Shown: positions 32,111 to 39,839, numbered from the stretch's first letter. The stretch is DNA of 64,000 bases from Caulobacter sp. 602-1 (GCF_003931565.1 NZ_RRYI01000007.1:186001-250000); one strand, 5' to 3'. Translations and numbers: made by a program. The notes: generated from the letters alone by a model not told the origin.

Positions 32111-33543
32111 TGCGAGTGGCGCGGCTGGCGTCCGAAATCGACTTCGCCGGCTGGCGCGCGGCCGCGCGGGCGCTGCGCGCGGAAGGCGTGGCGCCCGAAG
32201 CCGTCGTGTGGACGGTGGAGCGGGAGCTGTTCGATCTCGAAACCCCGCTCGCGCCGTCGGGGGCGTCCGCGAACTTCACCGTCCCCGCCGCCTTCGTCGA
32301 ACTGGCCGAGCAGGTGGTCCAGAACCGCGCGTCGGATCGCTTCGCCCTGCTCTACCGGATCCTCTGGCGGCTGGAGCGCGAGCCCAGGCTGATCGACAAT
32401 CCGGCCGATCCCGACATGACCCGGGCCCGCGACATGGCCAAGGCCGTCAGCCGCGCGGCTCACAAGATGAAAGCCTTCCTCCGGTTCCGGCTGGTGGAAG
32501 GCGCGGCGACGGAGACCTACGCCGCCTGGTTCGAGCCGGCCCACCGGGTCACCGAAGCCACCGCGCCGTTCTTCGTGCGCCGCTTCACGAACATGGACTG
32601 GACCATCCTGACGCCCGACGCCTGCGTGGCCTGGGACCGCCAACGGCTGACGGTGTCCGAGGGCGCCGATCCCGCCGACGCGCCGTCCGAGGACGCCCAG
32701 GAGGAGCTATGGCGCACCTACTACGCCTCGATCTTCAACCCGGCCCGCCTGAACCCCAGGCAGATGCGCCAGGAGATGCCCAAGCGCTACTGGCGGAACC
32801 TGCCCGAGGCGGCGCTCATTCCGGAGCTGATCGAAACCGCCCAGGAGCGCGCCGCCGCCATGGTCGCCGCCGGTCCGTCCAAGCCGCCAGAACGCAAGCT
32901 GAAGGCCGCCCTGCGCCACGCCCGCGACGCCTCCTACGACGGTTCGCTGCCGGGATCGCTAGACGACATAGCCACCGGGGTGGAGGTCTGTCGCCGCTGC
33001 GACCTCTGGCGCGACGCCACGCAAGGCGTACCGGGTGAAGGCGCGGCGCGCGCGCCCTTGATGTTCGTCGGCGAACAACCCGGCGATCAGGAGGACTTGG
33101 CCGGCCGCCCCTTCGTTGGGCCGGCGGGTCAGGTGTTCGAAAAGGCTCTGGCGGAGGCCGGCGTGGCGCGCGACCGGACCTATGTCACCAACGCCGTGAA
33201 GCACTTCAAGCACGCGCTACGCGGAAAGCGGCGCATTCACAAAACGCCGGATCGCGGCGAGGTCACCGCGTGTCGCTGGTGGCTGGACGCCGAGCGCCGG
33301 CTGGTCAAGCCCAGGGTGATCGTCATGCTGGGCGCGACGGCGGCGCTGGGCGTGATCGGCAAGCCCACGCCGATCGGCGCCAATCGCGGCAAGGCGCTGG
33401 CGTTGCCCGATAAGACCCAGGGCCTTGTCACCTATCACCCGTCGTTCCTGCTGCGCCTCCCGGACGCTGAGGCCAAGGCGCGAGCGTATGCGGAATTCGT
33501 GGAGGACCTGCGGCTGGCGGGGGAACTCGCCCAGCTGATCTAA
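32110..33543 (+). CDS. DUF4130-UdgX fusion, uracil-DNA binding/repair protein
   Basis: 477 residues. The N-terminal half (about 1-250) is DUF4130, with FALLYRILWRLERE, KMKAFLRFRLVE and FFVRRFTNMDWTILTPD. The C-terminal half is a family-4-like uracil-DNA glycosylase of the UdgX type: Cys294-x2-Cys297, MFVGEQPGDQEDLAGRPFVGPAG, TNAVKHFKH, the diagnostic insert KRRIH with His377, Cys388, and YHPSFLLR. In mycobacterial UdgX the equivalent His forms a covalent bond to the uracil site, making a suicide glycosylase. It is translationally coupled to the radical SAM gene, so the pair likely act on the same lesion. Confidence 0.92.
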   Translation: MRVARLASEIDFAGWRAAARALRAEGVAPEAVVWTVERELFDLETPLAPSGASANFTVPAAFVELAEQVVQNRASDRFALLYRILWRLEREPRLIDNPADPDMTRARDMAKAVSRAAHKMKAFLRFRLVEGAATETYAAWFEPAHRVTEATAPFFVRRFTNMDWTILTPDACVAWDRQRLTVSEGADPADAPSEDAQEELWRTYYASIFNPARLNPRQMRQEMPKRYWRNLPEAALIPELIETAQERAAAMVAAGPSKPPERKLKAALRHARDASYDGSLPGSLDDIATGVEVCRRCDLWRDATQGVPGEGAARAPLMFVGEQPGDQEDLAGRPFVGPAGQVFEKALAEAGVARDRTYVTNAVKHFKHALRGKRRIHKTPDRGEVTACRWWLDAERRLVKPRVIVMLGATAALGVIGKPTPIGANRGKALALPDKTQGLVTYHPSFLLRLPDAEAKARAYAEFVEDLRLAGELAQLI

Positions 33544-33546
33544 GAA

Positions 33547-33651
33547 CTTGTCATCCCGGCCTTGGCGAAGCGTAACGCCGGGTCCCAGGGCGAGCGCACT
33601 GAGCTCGGCCCTGGGTCCCCAGACAGCCCGCGCGGCTTTCGGGATGACAAG
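33547..33651. repeat. Intergenic palindromic repeat (TGTCATCCCGGC family), long copy
   Basis: The element begins CTTGTCATCCCGG and ends CGGGATGACAAG, enclosing a second inverted repeat CCCAGGGC (33584-33591)/GCCCTGGG (33608-33615). The same ends and an internal GGCGAAGCG occur at 61941-61984. It fills the gap between the convergent UdgX and hemerythrin genes. Confidence 0.8.
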
Positions 33652-33664
33652 CTGTCGGTATGGA

Positions 33665-34192
33665 CTAGTGAGCGGCCTTACCGCCGTATTGCGCCATCAG
33701 CTCTTCCTTGCGGGCCTTCAGGCGTTCGCCCATGGCGTCGAGATCCTCTTCGCCCTTCTTGGCCTGCGAGAACAGGCCGCCGGGCTGTTCCTCCTCCTTG
33801 ACGTGGTGCTTGATGTACTCGCTCAGCACCTTCACCTTGGCGTCGTAGTAGTCGTCGCTGGGCTTCATGGCCTCGATCTCGGCGATCAGCTTCTTGGCCC
33901 CGTCATGCTCGACATAGGCCTCGTCCAGCATGTCATCGTCGACCTCGCCGCGTTCCTCCGGATAGAGGATCTCTTCCTCGATCTGGGTGTGGACCTTCAG
34001 GGCCAGGGCGATCTTGCCGAACAGGGACAGCTTCTCGGCGTCTTTCTCGAGCTGTTCGTACTCGTCGAACATCTGCTCCACCTCGCGGTGGTCCTTCTTC
34101 AGCAGGATGATCGCCAGCGGATCGCGGCGGGCGGTGCGACGCGTGCGGCGCGGCTTAGCGGACTTGGCGGTGGTCTTGGCGGCGGCGGCCAT
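33665..34192 (-). CDS. Hemerythrin-domain protein
   Basis: 175 residues from the ATG at 34192, seven bases after GGAG. A Lys/Arg/Ala-rich tail (about 1-24, TAKSAKPRRTRRTARR) precedes a four-helix hemerythrin domain with ligand positions in LLKKDHREVEQMFDEYE, HTQIEEEILYP, EHDGAKKLIAEIE and YIKHHVKEEE. It should bind a di-iron centre and respond to oxygen, NO or iron. The basic N-terminus is unusual and could bind nucleic acid, in keeping with the DNA-repair neighbourhood. A sigma-T-like promoter lies 36 bases upstream. Confidence 0.88.
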   Translation of the reverse strand: MAAAAKTTAKSAKPRRTRRTARRDPLAIILLKKDHREVEQMFDEYEQLEKDAEKLSLFGKIALALKVHTQIEEEILYPEERGEVDDDMLDEAYVEHDGAKKLIAEIEAMKPSDDYYDAKVKVLSEYIKHHVKEEEQPGGLFSQAKKGEEDLDAMGERLKARKEELMAQYGGKAAH

Positions 34193-34227
34193 GGAAAGTC
34201 TCCTAGGATGTCCCCCGACCGCCAACC

Positions 34228-34253
34228 AACTCGCACGCCTCGGCTCGCGTTCC
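34228..34253 (-). promoter_or_regulatory. EcfG/sigma-T-like promoter of the hemerythrin gene
   Basis: Read leftward, GGAAC (34253-34249), 17 bases, then AGTT (34231-34228) matches the general-stress promoter except for one base in the -10. Confidence 0.5.
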
Positions 34254-34371
34254 TTCTGCGATAAACTCTTAATTAAAAAGCCCTTTTAGCGCCTCGACAG
34301 TGTCAGGCGCCCGACATTCAACCGCTTCCGGCGACCGGGATCCGCGATCCCGGTCGCCGGAAGAGAGGCTC

Positions 34372-36099
34372 CTAAGCCCTGGCTCGCCCATTGGCGCCCG
34401 AGAACACCGCGTCCAGCTCCGTGGCCAGCCGTTCGATCCGATAGGGCTTGATCAGCACCCGCCGCCCCTCGTTGGCGGCCGCAGCCGCCGCGGCGCTGTA
34501 GCCCGTGGTCAGGATCACCGGCAAATCAGGCCGCAGCCGCGCGATGTCGCGCGCCAGGTCCAGCCCGCCGATGTCTCCCGGCATGACCATGTCGCTGAAC
34601 ACCAGGTCGAAGGCGACGTCCTGGCGCAGGATTTCCAGCGCCGAGAGGGCGTCGCCGGCCCGCACCACGTCGTAGCCCAGTTCGCGCAGCATCTCCTCGA
34701 CCAGCTGGGCGACGCTGTCGTCGTCCTCGACCATCAGGATGCGCCGCTCCTCCGAGCTCCTCCTGCGCGGCGCGACGGGCGCGGTCTCCTGGGCCATGGC
34801 CTTGGTCGAGCGCGGGATGCGCATCCAGACCGTCGTACCCTCGCCCAGGACGCTCTCGATCCCCGCCTCGCCGTCCGACGAGCGCGCGAAACCATAGACC
34901 TGCGAAAGCCCAAGGCCAGTGCCCTTGCCGACCGGCTTGGTGGTGAAGAACGGCTCGAACAGGCGGCTCAGCACCTCGGGCTCCACGCCGACCCCGGTGT
35001 CGCGGATCGACAGTCGCACCATGTCGCCCCGGCCGTCGGGCCTGCCGGATGGCTCGTTGCGTCCCTCTATGATGATCGCGCCGCCCTCGGGCATGGCGTC
35101 ACGGGCGTTGATGGCGATGTTCAGCACGGCCACCTCAAGCTGCGACGCGTCGACCTCGACCCGCCACAGGTCCGGGGCCAGCCGGATCTCGACCGTCACG
35201 TCCTCGCGCAGGGAGCGGTCCAGCAAGGTGTGCATGCCGCTCAGCCGCTTTTCGATATCGACAACCTCGGGCTTCAGTGGCGCGCGGCGCGAGAAGGCCA
35301 GGAGCTGCTGGGTCAGGCTGGCGCCGCGGTCTATGGCTTGGCGGATACCCGCGCGCAGCCGCTCGCGCCGGGTCGGATCGGTGGTCCGCTCCAGTAGGTC
35401 CATGCCGCTGGAGGCCACCATCAGCAGGTTATTGAAGTCATGGGCCACGCCACCGGTCAGTTGCCCCATGGCCTCCATCTTCTGCGACTGGCGCAGGGCC
35501 TCCTCGGCCTTCTCGCGTTCGCGGGTCTCGCGCCTCAGGCGGCGATAGGCCTCCGCCTCGCGGGCGTTGGCCGCGCCCAGCACGCCGATCAACAGGGCGG
35601 CCATGACGATGAGCAGCGCGAAACCCGCATAGCGCATGGCGCGGCGGCCGGGTGATTCCAGCACCGTGCGCAGATACACCGAGCCCAACACCGTCTCACC
35701 CTCGGTGACCCGCGAGGTCAGGATCAGCCGCGCGCCATCGTTGCGCGGCGGCCCCAGGACATTGCGCGCCGGCGGCGGCGGCTCCCCGGCCCTCACGTAG
35801 CTGGCGGCCAATTGCCCCTGCATGTCGTAGGCGGCGACCGCCTCGACATCGGGGTTGGAGCTCTGGGCCCCGACATATTCTCGCGCCGCGGAACGATCGT
35901 CGAAGGCGAGCGGCGCGGCCATGCTGCCGGCCAGGATTCGCAATTGCACCTCGGCTTGGCGGAAGCGCTCCTGCTGACCCAGATGCTCGTTATAGGCGGC
36001 CAGGGCGAACGCGGCCGCGACGATGGCGATCGCCAAACCGATCGCCATGGAGACGGTCAGGGCGGGGCGCCAAGACAGGCGACCGGTTGATGACGTCAT
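34372..36099 (-). CDS. Hybrid histidine kinase with CHASE8-like sensor, partner of YfiR
   Basis: 575 residues. Two membrane helices (about 13-36 and 157-178) bracket a periplasmic sensor of about 120 residues (RQAEVQLRILAGSMAAPLAFDDRSAAREYV), the layout of CHASE8 in YfiN-type proteins. A coiled coil, HisKA with His220 (GGVAHDFNNLL), HATPase_c (NAIDARDAMPEGG-like, GTGLGLSQVYGFA) and a receiver with Asp503 (VFSDMVMP) follow. In the known YfiBNR system this sensor drives a GGDEF domain; here it drives phosphorelay. It overlaps yfiR by four bases (ATGA), so periplasmic YfiR probably represses this kinase. No YfiB lipoprotein gene is adjacent. Confidence 0.9.
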   Translation of the reverse strand: MTSSTGRLSWRPALTVSMAIGLAIAIVAAAFALAAYNEHLGQQERFRQAEVQLRILAGSMAAPLAFDDRSAAREYVGAQSSNPDVEAVAAYDMQGQLAASYVRAGEPPPPARNVLGPPRNDGARLILTSRVTEGETVLGSVYLRTVLESPGRRAMRYAGFALLIVMAALLIGVLGAANAREAEAYRRLRRETREREKAEEALRQSQKMEAMGQLTGGVAHDFNNLLMVASSGMDLLERTTDPTRRERLRAGIRQAIDRGASLTQQLLAFSRRAPLKPEVVDIEKRLSGMHTLLDRSLREDVTVEIRLAPDLWRVEVDASQLEVAVLNIAINARDAMPEGGAIIIEGRNEPSGRPDGRGDMVRLSIRDTGVGVEPEVLSRLFEPFFTTKPVGKGTGLGLSQVYGFARSSDGEAGIESVLGEGTTVWMRIPRSTKAMAQETAPVAPRRRSSEERRILMVEDDDSVAQLVEEMLRELGYDVVRAGDALSALEILRQDVAFDLVFSDMVMPGDIGGLDLARDIARLRPDLPVILTTGYSAAAAAAANEGRRVLIKPYRIERLATELDAVFSGANGRARA

Positions 36100-36716
36100 C
36101 GGCCGGTCTCCCTGGGCTGCGCCGCCAGCGCCAACAGCTTGGAGCTGACAGTCAGGCCCGCGGCCTGGGCTGCGTCCGCGCGGATCGCGAAGCGGATGCG
36201 GCTATCGACCGTGACGAACTGGACCATCGCGCCCGGCGCGTCGAGCCCCTCGTCGGCGACCGTGAGCATCGGCTGCCCCGCGATCATGGCCAACATCTCC
36301 CGCGGTGTCTGGGTGTGAGCGGCGGCCAGGAACAACATGTGGCAGGGCGGGCTCTTGGCCACGGCGGGCATGCGCACGACGACGATCGGATGTTCGTCGA
36401 CCCGCGCGCCGCGTACGGCGTGATCGACCATCTCGCCGAACGGGTCTCGGCCGGCGACGCACAGGCGAAACGGGCTGGAAGGCTTATCGAAGGCGAAGGC
36501 TGGCCACCCGACGAAAGCGGTGAGCTTGTAGAGATAGGCGGCCTTGACGGCGTAGGTCGGATGGCGGGCTTCGGGCTGAGCTACAGAGGGAGGTTCGCTG
36601 GCCTGGGCGACGCCGGTCATGGCGCACAGCACGCACAGCGCCGCGATGACGCGCAACGACGAAGCGCGCCATCCAGGGGTTTGCCCCGGGGCGCTCGGCG
36701 GGAAGCCCAAGACCAT
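36096..36716 (-). CDS. YfiR-family periplasmic protein
   Basis: 206 residues from the ATG at 36716, which has AAGGGGGA upstream; the open frame continues to 36836 without support. A signal peptide ends near VTGVAQASE-like TGVAQASEPP. The mature protein is the YfiR/DUF4154 domain: YAVKAAYLYKLTAFVGWPAF, FRLCVAGRDPFGEMVDHAVRG, CHMLFLAAAH, and LTVADEGLDAPGAMVQFVTVDSRIRFAIRADAAQAAGLTVSSKLLALA at the end. YfiR blocks its membrane partner from the periplasm in response to envelope redox or stress. It is the first gene of a two-gene operon with the hybrid kinase. Confidence 0.9.
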   Translation of the reverse strand: MVLGFPPSAPGQTPGWRASSLRVIAALCVLCAMTGVAQASEPPSVAQPEARHPTYAVKAAYLYKLTAFVGWPAFAFDKPSSPFRLCVAGRDPFGEMVDHAVRGARVDEHPIVVVRMPAVAKSPPCHMLFLAAAHTQTPREMLAMIAGQPMLTVADEGLDAPGAMVQFVTVDSRIRFAIRADAAQAAGLTVSSKLLALAAQPRETGR

Positions 36717-36838
36717 ACGCCAGTCCCCCTTAGCGATCGTAACGCGAAGCACGACCGTTTCGATCCCATCCCCGTGACATTTTGGAGGCAGGGCCTGGAG
36801 AAGGGGAAGAGCATATCGGCGCGGCGGCGCGAACAAGC

Positions 36839-36868
36839 AAAAAGCCCGAGGCGAACCCCGGGCTTTTC
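36839..36868 (-). terminator. Intrinsic terminator of tRNA-His
   Basis: AAAAGCCCG (36840-36848) pairs with CGGGCTTTT (36859-36867). Read leftward from the tRNA, the stem is followed by a run of T. Confidence 0.8.
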
Positions 36869-36880
36869 AAAGGCTTGCGA

Positions 36881-36957
36881 TGGTACCACCTCTCGGGCTC
36901 GAACCGAGGACCTCTAGATCCACAATCTAGCGCTCTAACCAACTGAGCTAAGGCGGC
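36881..36957 (-). tRNA. tRNA-His (GTG anticodon)
   Basis: 77 nt with CCA encoded (36883-36881). The anticodon stem-loop CTAGA-TTGTGGA-TCTAG contains GTG. The T-arm is CTCGG-TTCGAGC-CCGAG. The acceptor GCCGCCT pairs with AGGTGGT through two G-U pairs. The discriminator is A73 and position -1 is C, so the G-1 identity element found in nearly all other tRNA-His is absent, a known trait of alphaproteobacteria. Confidence 0.97.
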
Positions 36958-37047
36958 GTATCGCGAGGCGCTGTCTTTAGTCGGATCGGCCCCCAGGATC
37001 AAGCGCCGAACCGGACGATTTTCACATGAAAACGCCCCTCCAACAAG

Positions 37048-37077
37048 AAAACGCCCCGGAGTCGAAACTCCGGGGCG
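37048..37077 (-). terminator. Intrinsic terminator of the exbB-exbD-tonB operon
   Basis: CGCCCCGGAGT (37052-37062) pairs perfectly with ACTCCGGGGCG (37067-37077) around a CGAA loop. Read leftward it is followed by TTTTCTTG. It lies 30 bases after the tonB stop. Confidence 0.92.
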
Positions 37078-37106
37078 CTTCTTTGTCGTTTGCTTGCGTC
37101 CAGCCC

Positions 37107-37838
37107 CTATTGCGGGACTTGGAACACCAGCGGGACGGTCACCTGGCCACCGTCGACGGGCGCGCCGTCGAGGGTCTTCGGCTTCATCCGGAACAGGCGC
37201 GACAGCTTGATAGCCGCATCGCCAAAGCCCATGTCGGCGGGCGATTCCGAGACGATCGAACAGCCTTCCAGCGTACCGCGAGCCGTCACGGTGCACGAGA
37301 TCGTCGCACGACCGCTGACTTCCATCCGTTGAGCACGGTCCGGGTAGTACCGGGCCATGTCATCGCCGGAGGGCTTGCGGGCCCAGTCCGGACGCGTGAT
37401 GACCGACGCGCGAGCCGGCGGAGCCGTCGGCACCGGCGGGACCGCCGAGATCACCGGCGGAGCCGTGGTCTCGACCCGCTTTTCAACGGGCGGGATCGGC
37501 AGCGGCGGCGGCGGCGTCACATCCGGAGGCGGAGCCACCGGGGGACGCGGCTGGACCACTGCCGGAGGCGGCGGCGGCTCGTTAGTCGGCGGCGGCGGCG
37601 GAGGAGGCGGCGGAGGCGGCGGCGGAGGCGGAGGCAACTCCACATCCACGGCTTCGTCCGAGTACTCCTGGAACACCGCTTCGAACTTCTGCTTCGCCAG
37701 ATAGGCGAAGAGCAATCCGTGCAGACCGCAGACCACGATCAGGGCGACGCCGAATGGCCCCATGCCCTTCTTGCGACGCGGGCCGTCCGAGGTGAGCGGA
37801 TCGTAGTGGCGATGCTCGGGCGTATTTTGTTCAGCCAT
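37107..37838 (-). CDS. tonB: TonB energy transducer
   Basis: 243 residues. The N-terminus is cytoplasmic and basic (PRRKKGMGPFG). One membrane helix (GVALIVVCGLHGLLFAYLA) is followed by a striking proline run (about 73-90) inside a spacer with PPPAVVQPRPPVAPPPDV. The C-terminal TonB domain has RPDWARKPSGDDMARYYPDRAQRMEVSG, SCTVTARGTLEGCSIV and LFRMKPKTLDGAPVDGG. It transmits proton-motive force from ExbB/ExbD to outer-membrane TonB-dependent transporters, which Caulobacter uses widely for sugar and iron uptake. It is the last gene of a three-gene operon, 14 bases after exbD. Confidence 0.93.
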   Translation of the reverse strand: MAEQNTPEHRHYDPLTSDGPRRKKGMGPFGVALIVVCGLHGLLFAYLAKQKFEAVFQEYSDEAVDVELPPPPPPPPPPPPPPPPTNEPPPPPAVVQPRPPVAPPPDVTPPPPLPIPPVEKRVETTAPPVISAVPPVPTAPPARASVITRPDWARKPSGDDMARYYPDRAQRMEVSGRATISCTVTARGTLEGCSIVSESPADMGFGDAAIKLSRLFRMKPKTLDGAPVDGGQVTVPLVFQVPQ

Positions 37839-37852
37839 GCAGCACCCCTACC

Positions 37853-38284
37853 CTAGCTATCATCCCGGCCAACGAGAGCCACGCTGTAGAAGCCGTTATC
37901 CTGGAGGGTGTTCATCACCTCCATGAAAGCCCCGTAGCGAACCTTTTCGTCGGCCCGGATGAAGATGCGCTCCTTGGACGGATCACGTCGGCCAATGTTC
38001 TTGGCGATGTCCTGTCCCATCTCGTCCACGGTGGTCGGGAAATCCCCAATGAAGATCTGCCCGGACTGTTTGATCGAGATGTAAACCGGCTTCGGCGGGT
38101 TTGGAGATGCTTTCGCCACCGCCGGCGGCAGGTTCACTTCGACCGACACGGAGGCCAGCGGAGCGGCCACCATGAAGATGATCAGAAGCACCAGCATAAC
38201 GTCCACGAAGGGCGTAACGTTGATGTCGCTGTTCTGTTCGACGTTGAACCTGTCGCCCCCACCGCCTGAAAGTTTGGCGGCCAT
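37853..38284 (-). CDS. exbD: ExbD biopolymer transport protein
   Basis: 143 residues. A cytoplasmic start (AAKLSGGGGDRFNVEQNSDINVTPFVDVMLVLLIIFMVAAP) includes the single membrane helix with the conserved proton-carrying Asp in PFVDVMLVLLIIFMV. The periplasmic part includes VYISIKQSGQIFIGD and IFIRADEKVRYGAFMEVMNTLQDNGFYSVALVG. It forms the ion channel with ExbB. Five bases separate it from exbB. Confidence 0.95.
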   Translation of the reverse strand: MAAKLSGGGGDRFNVEQNSDINVTPFVDVMLVLLIIFMVAAPLASVSVEVNLPPAVAKASPNPPKPVYISIKQSGQIFIGDFPTTVDEMGQDIAKNIGRRDPSKERIFIRADEKVRYGAFMEVMNTLQDNGFYSVALVGRDDS

Positions 38285-38289
38285 GGGTG

Positions 38290-39195
38290 TTACGCCCCCT
38301 TGTCGAGCTGACGCGAGATGGCGTTCATCAGTTCAGCAACGAAACCTTCCGAGCGGGTGCCGTAACCCGAGATGCGGGTCTGGAAGTAGTTGTAGAAGAT
38401 AACGGCCGGGATAGCGGCGAACAGACCGATACCGGTGGCGAGCAGCGCTTCAGCGATACCCGGCGCCACGACGGCGAGGTTGGTCGTGTTGGTGTTCGCG
38501 ATGCCGATGAACGACGTCATGATGCCGTACACCGTACCGAACAGACCGATGAACGGACCAGCCGAACCGACCGAGGCCAGGAACACCATGCCGCCCGACA
38601 GGCGCTTGGCCAGCGAGGCTTGCACCGCGTTGATGGCGTAGGTGGCGCGAGCCAGCGTCGAGTCACGGTGTTCGCCAGCGACGGCCAGACCAGCTTGACG
38701 CGACAGCTCAACTTCCTGCGAAGCGGCGGCGGCCATGTCGGCCATCGGGTTGCCTTCGAATTCTTCCGACGAGCTGATGCGCGCGATGTCGGCGATCGAG
38801 CGAGCGCCGCGGAAGGCTTCCAGGAACTTGTCCGATTGCTTGTTCAGGCCAGCGAACTCGAAAATCTTGGTGAGCAGCAGCACCCACGAGAAGACCGAGG
38901 CCAGCAGCAGGCCGATCATGACGACCTTAACGACGGCGCCAGCGGCGAGGAACATGCCGACGGGCGTCAGCGAGTGGCCGCCCTTCTTTTCGCCTTCAGC
39001 TTCGGCGGTGTCAGCCGGCGGAGCTTCCGGAGCCGGGGTCGCGGCCGGAGCGGCGGCGGCGTCGGCGGGAGCGGCTTGCGTGGAGGAGGCGGCGGCGGGA
39101 GCCGAGGCGTCCTGGGCAAAAGCCGGGGCGCTCGCCATCAGCGCCATGGCGCCGACGAGAGCGATGAGGGGGGTCTTCCGTTTAATGTCGAGCAT
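38290..39195 (-). CDS. exbB: ExbB proton channel (MotA/TolQ/ExbB family)
   Basis: 301 residues from the ATG at 39195. A cleavable signal peptide (KTPLIALVGAMALMASAPAFAQ) is followed by an Ala/Pro-rich periplasmic stretch of about 50 residues (QAAPADAAAAPAATPAPEAP), typical of the long ExbB form of Caulobacter and Xanthomonas. Three membrane helices follow: VVKVVMIGLLLASVFSWVLL, then after the cytoplasmic loop LASVGSAGPFIGLFGTVYGIM, and VVAPGIAEALLATGIGLFAAIPAVI. It forms a pentameric channel with ExbD. AGGA lies upstream. It is the first gene of the TonB operon. Confidence 0.93.
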   Translation of the reverse strand: MLDIKRKTPLIALVGAMALMASAPAFAQDASAPAAASSTQAAPADAAAAPAATPAPEAPPADTAEAEGEKKGGHSLTPVGMFLAAGAVVKVVMIGLLLASVFSWVLLLTKIFEFAGLNKQSDKFLEAFRGARSIADIARISSSEEFEGNPMADMAAAASQEVELSRQAGLAVAGEHRDSTLARATYAINAVQASLAKRLSGGMVFLASVGSAGPFIGLFGTVYGIMTSFIGIANTNTTNLAVVAPGIAEALLATGIGLFAAIPAVIFYNYFQTRISGYGTRSEGFVAELMNAISRQLDKGA

Positions 39196-39420
39196 CTGTC
39201 GCCAGTTCCTGATTGGTCTAGCACGTTTGGACCGAGGGTCGTCGCGCGAGAGCGTCTCCACCCTAACTCTGAATAGCCCACCTGGCGGTCGATTGCTCTT
39301 CCAACCTGGCGGACCCGCTTCGCTGCGCTCGACCCGTTACGCCCCTCGCGAGGACCAAGGCCTCCAGAAGGATCGTTTCGAAGCGCGGGCAACCGACGCC
39401 CCGTTGGGGCTCCGGTCTTA

Positions 39421-39440
39421 CCGCAATGTTAGAATTGCGG
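39421..39440. promoter_or_regulatory. Inverted repeat upstream of exbB, possible operator
   Basis: CCGCAAT-GTTAGA-ATTGCGG is a perfect seven-base dyad with a six-base spacer, about 225 bases upstream of the exbB start. The protein that binds is unknown. Confidence 0.35.
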
Positions 39441-39584
39441 CTGTGGTCCTTTGGCAACCCCTTTTCGCACCGTCAAGGGGATCATTTGGGCACAAATGCA
39501 TCGTCGACGGCCGCCCCCCCCCGGCCTCACCGCAGCGCACAAAAGGGTTTTCCGGAAAAAGGGGCGGTTTTTCCCTAGCAACGA

Positions 39585-39609
39585 GAAAAACCATGCTGCA
39601 TCGCAGCAT
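39585..39609 (-). terminator. Intrinsic terminator of tRNA-Phe
   Basis: ATGCTGC (39593-39599) pairs with GCAGCAT (39603-39609). Read leftward it is followed by GG and TTTTT. It lies about 155 bases downstream of the tRNA. Confidence 0.7.
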
Positions 39610-39763
39610 AGCAATAAAACGCCGGTCGATGAAGAAAGGCGCCTGCCCTCTCAGCAGGTGGTGCGCCCCGGCGGTGGGTCAACCGCCATCATGACAGGAA
39701 AACGACAACGCGACCGGCCTGGTTCCAGGGCGGTCCGAGAAGGAATCCGGCTTACAAAGAAAG

Positions 39764-39839
39764 TGGTGCCTGGGACCGGAATCGAACCAGTGACACGCGG
39801 ATTTTCAATCCGCTGCTCTACCAACTGAGCTACCCAGGC
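39764..39839 (-). tRNA. tRNA-Phe (GAA anticodon)
   Basis: 76 nt with encoded CCA (39766-39764). Acceptor GCCTGGG pairs with the complementary CCCAGGC. The D-arm is standard (TAGCTCAGTTGGTAGAGCA). The anticodon stem-loop GCGGATTGAAAATCCGC holds GAA, and the T-arm carries GGTTCGATTCC. It lies downstream of the yacG end of the housekeeping block on the same strand. Confidence 0.97.

Larger units (their letters stand above)
39196..39763. other. Intergenic region upstream of exbB
   Basis: 568 bases without a supported gene. It contains the exbB promoter region, an inverted repeat CCGCAAT-N6-ATTGCGG (39421-39440), a second dyad CCCCTT...AAGGGG near 39460-39480, a nine-C run (39514-39522), and the tRNA-Phe terminator (39585-39609). 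Short ORFs on both strands have no ribosome sites. Confidence 0.6.
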
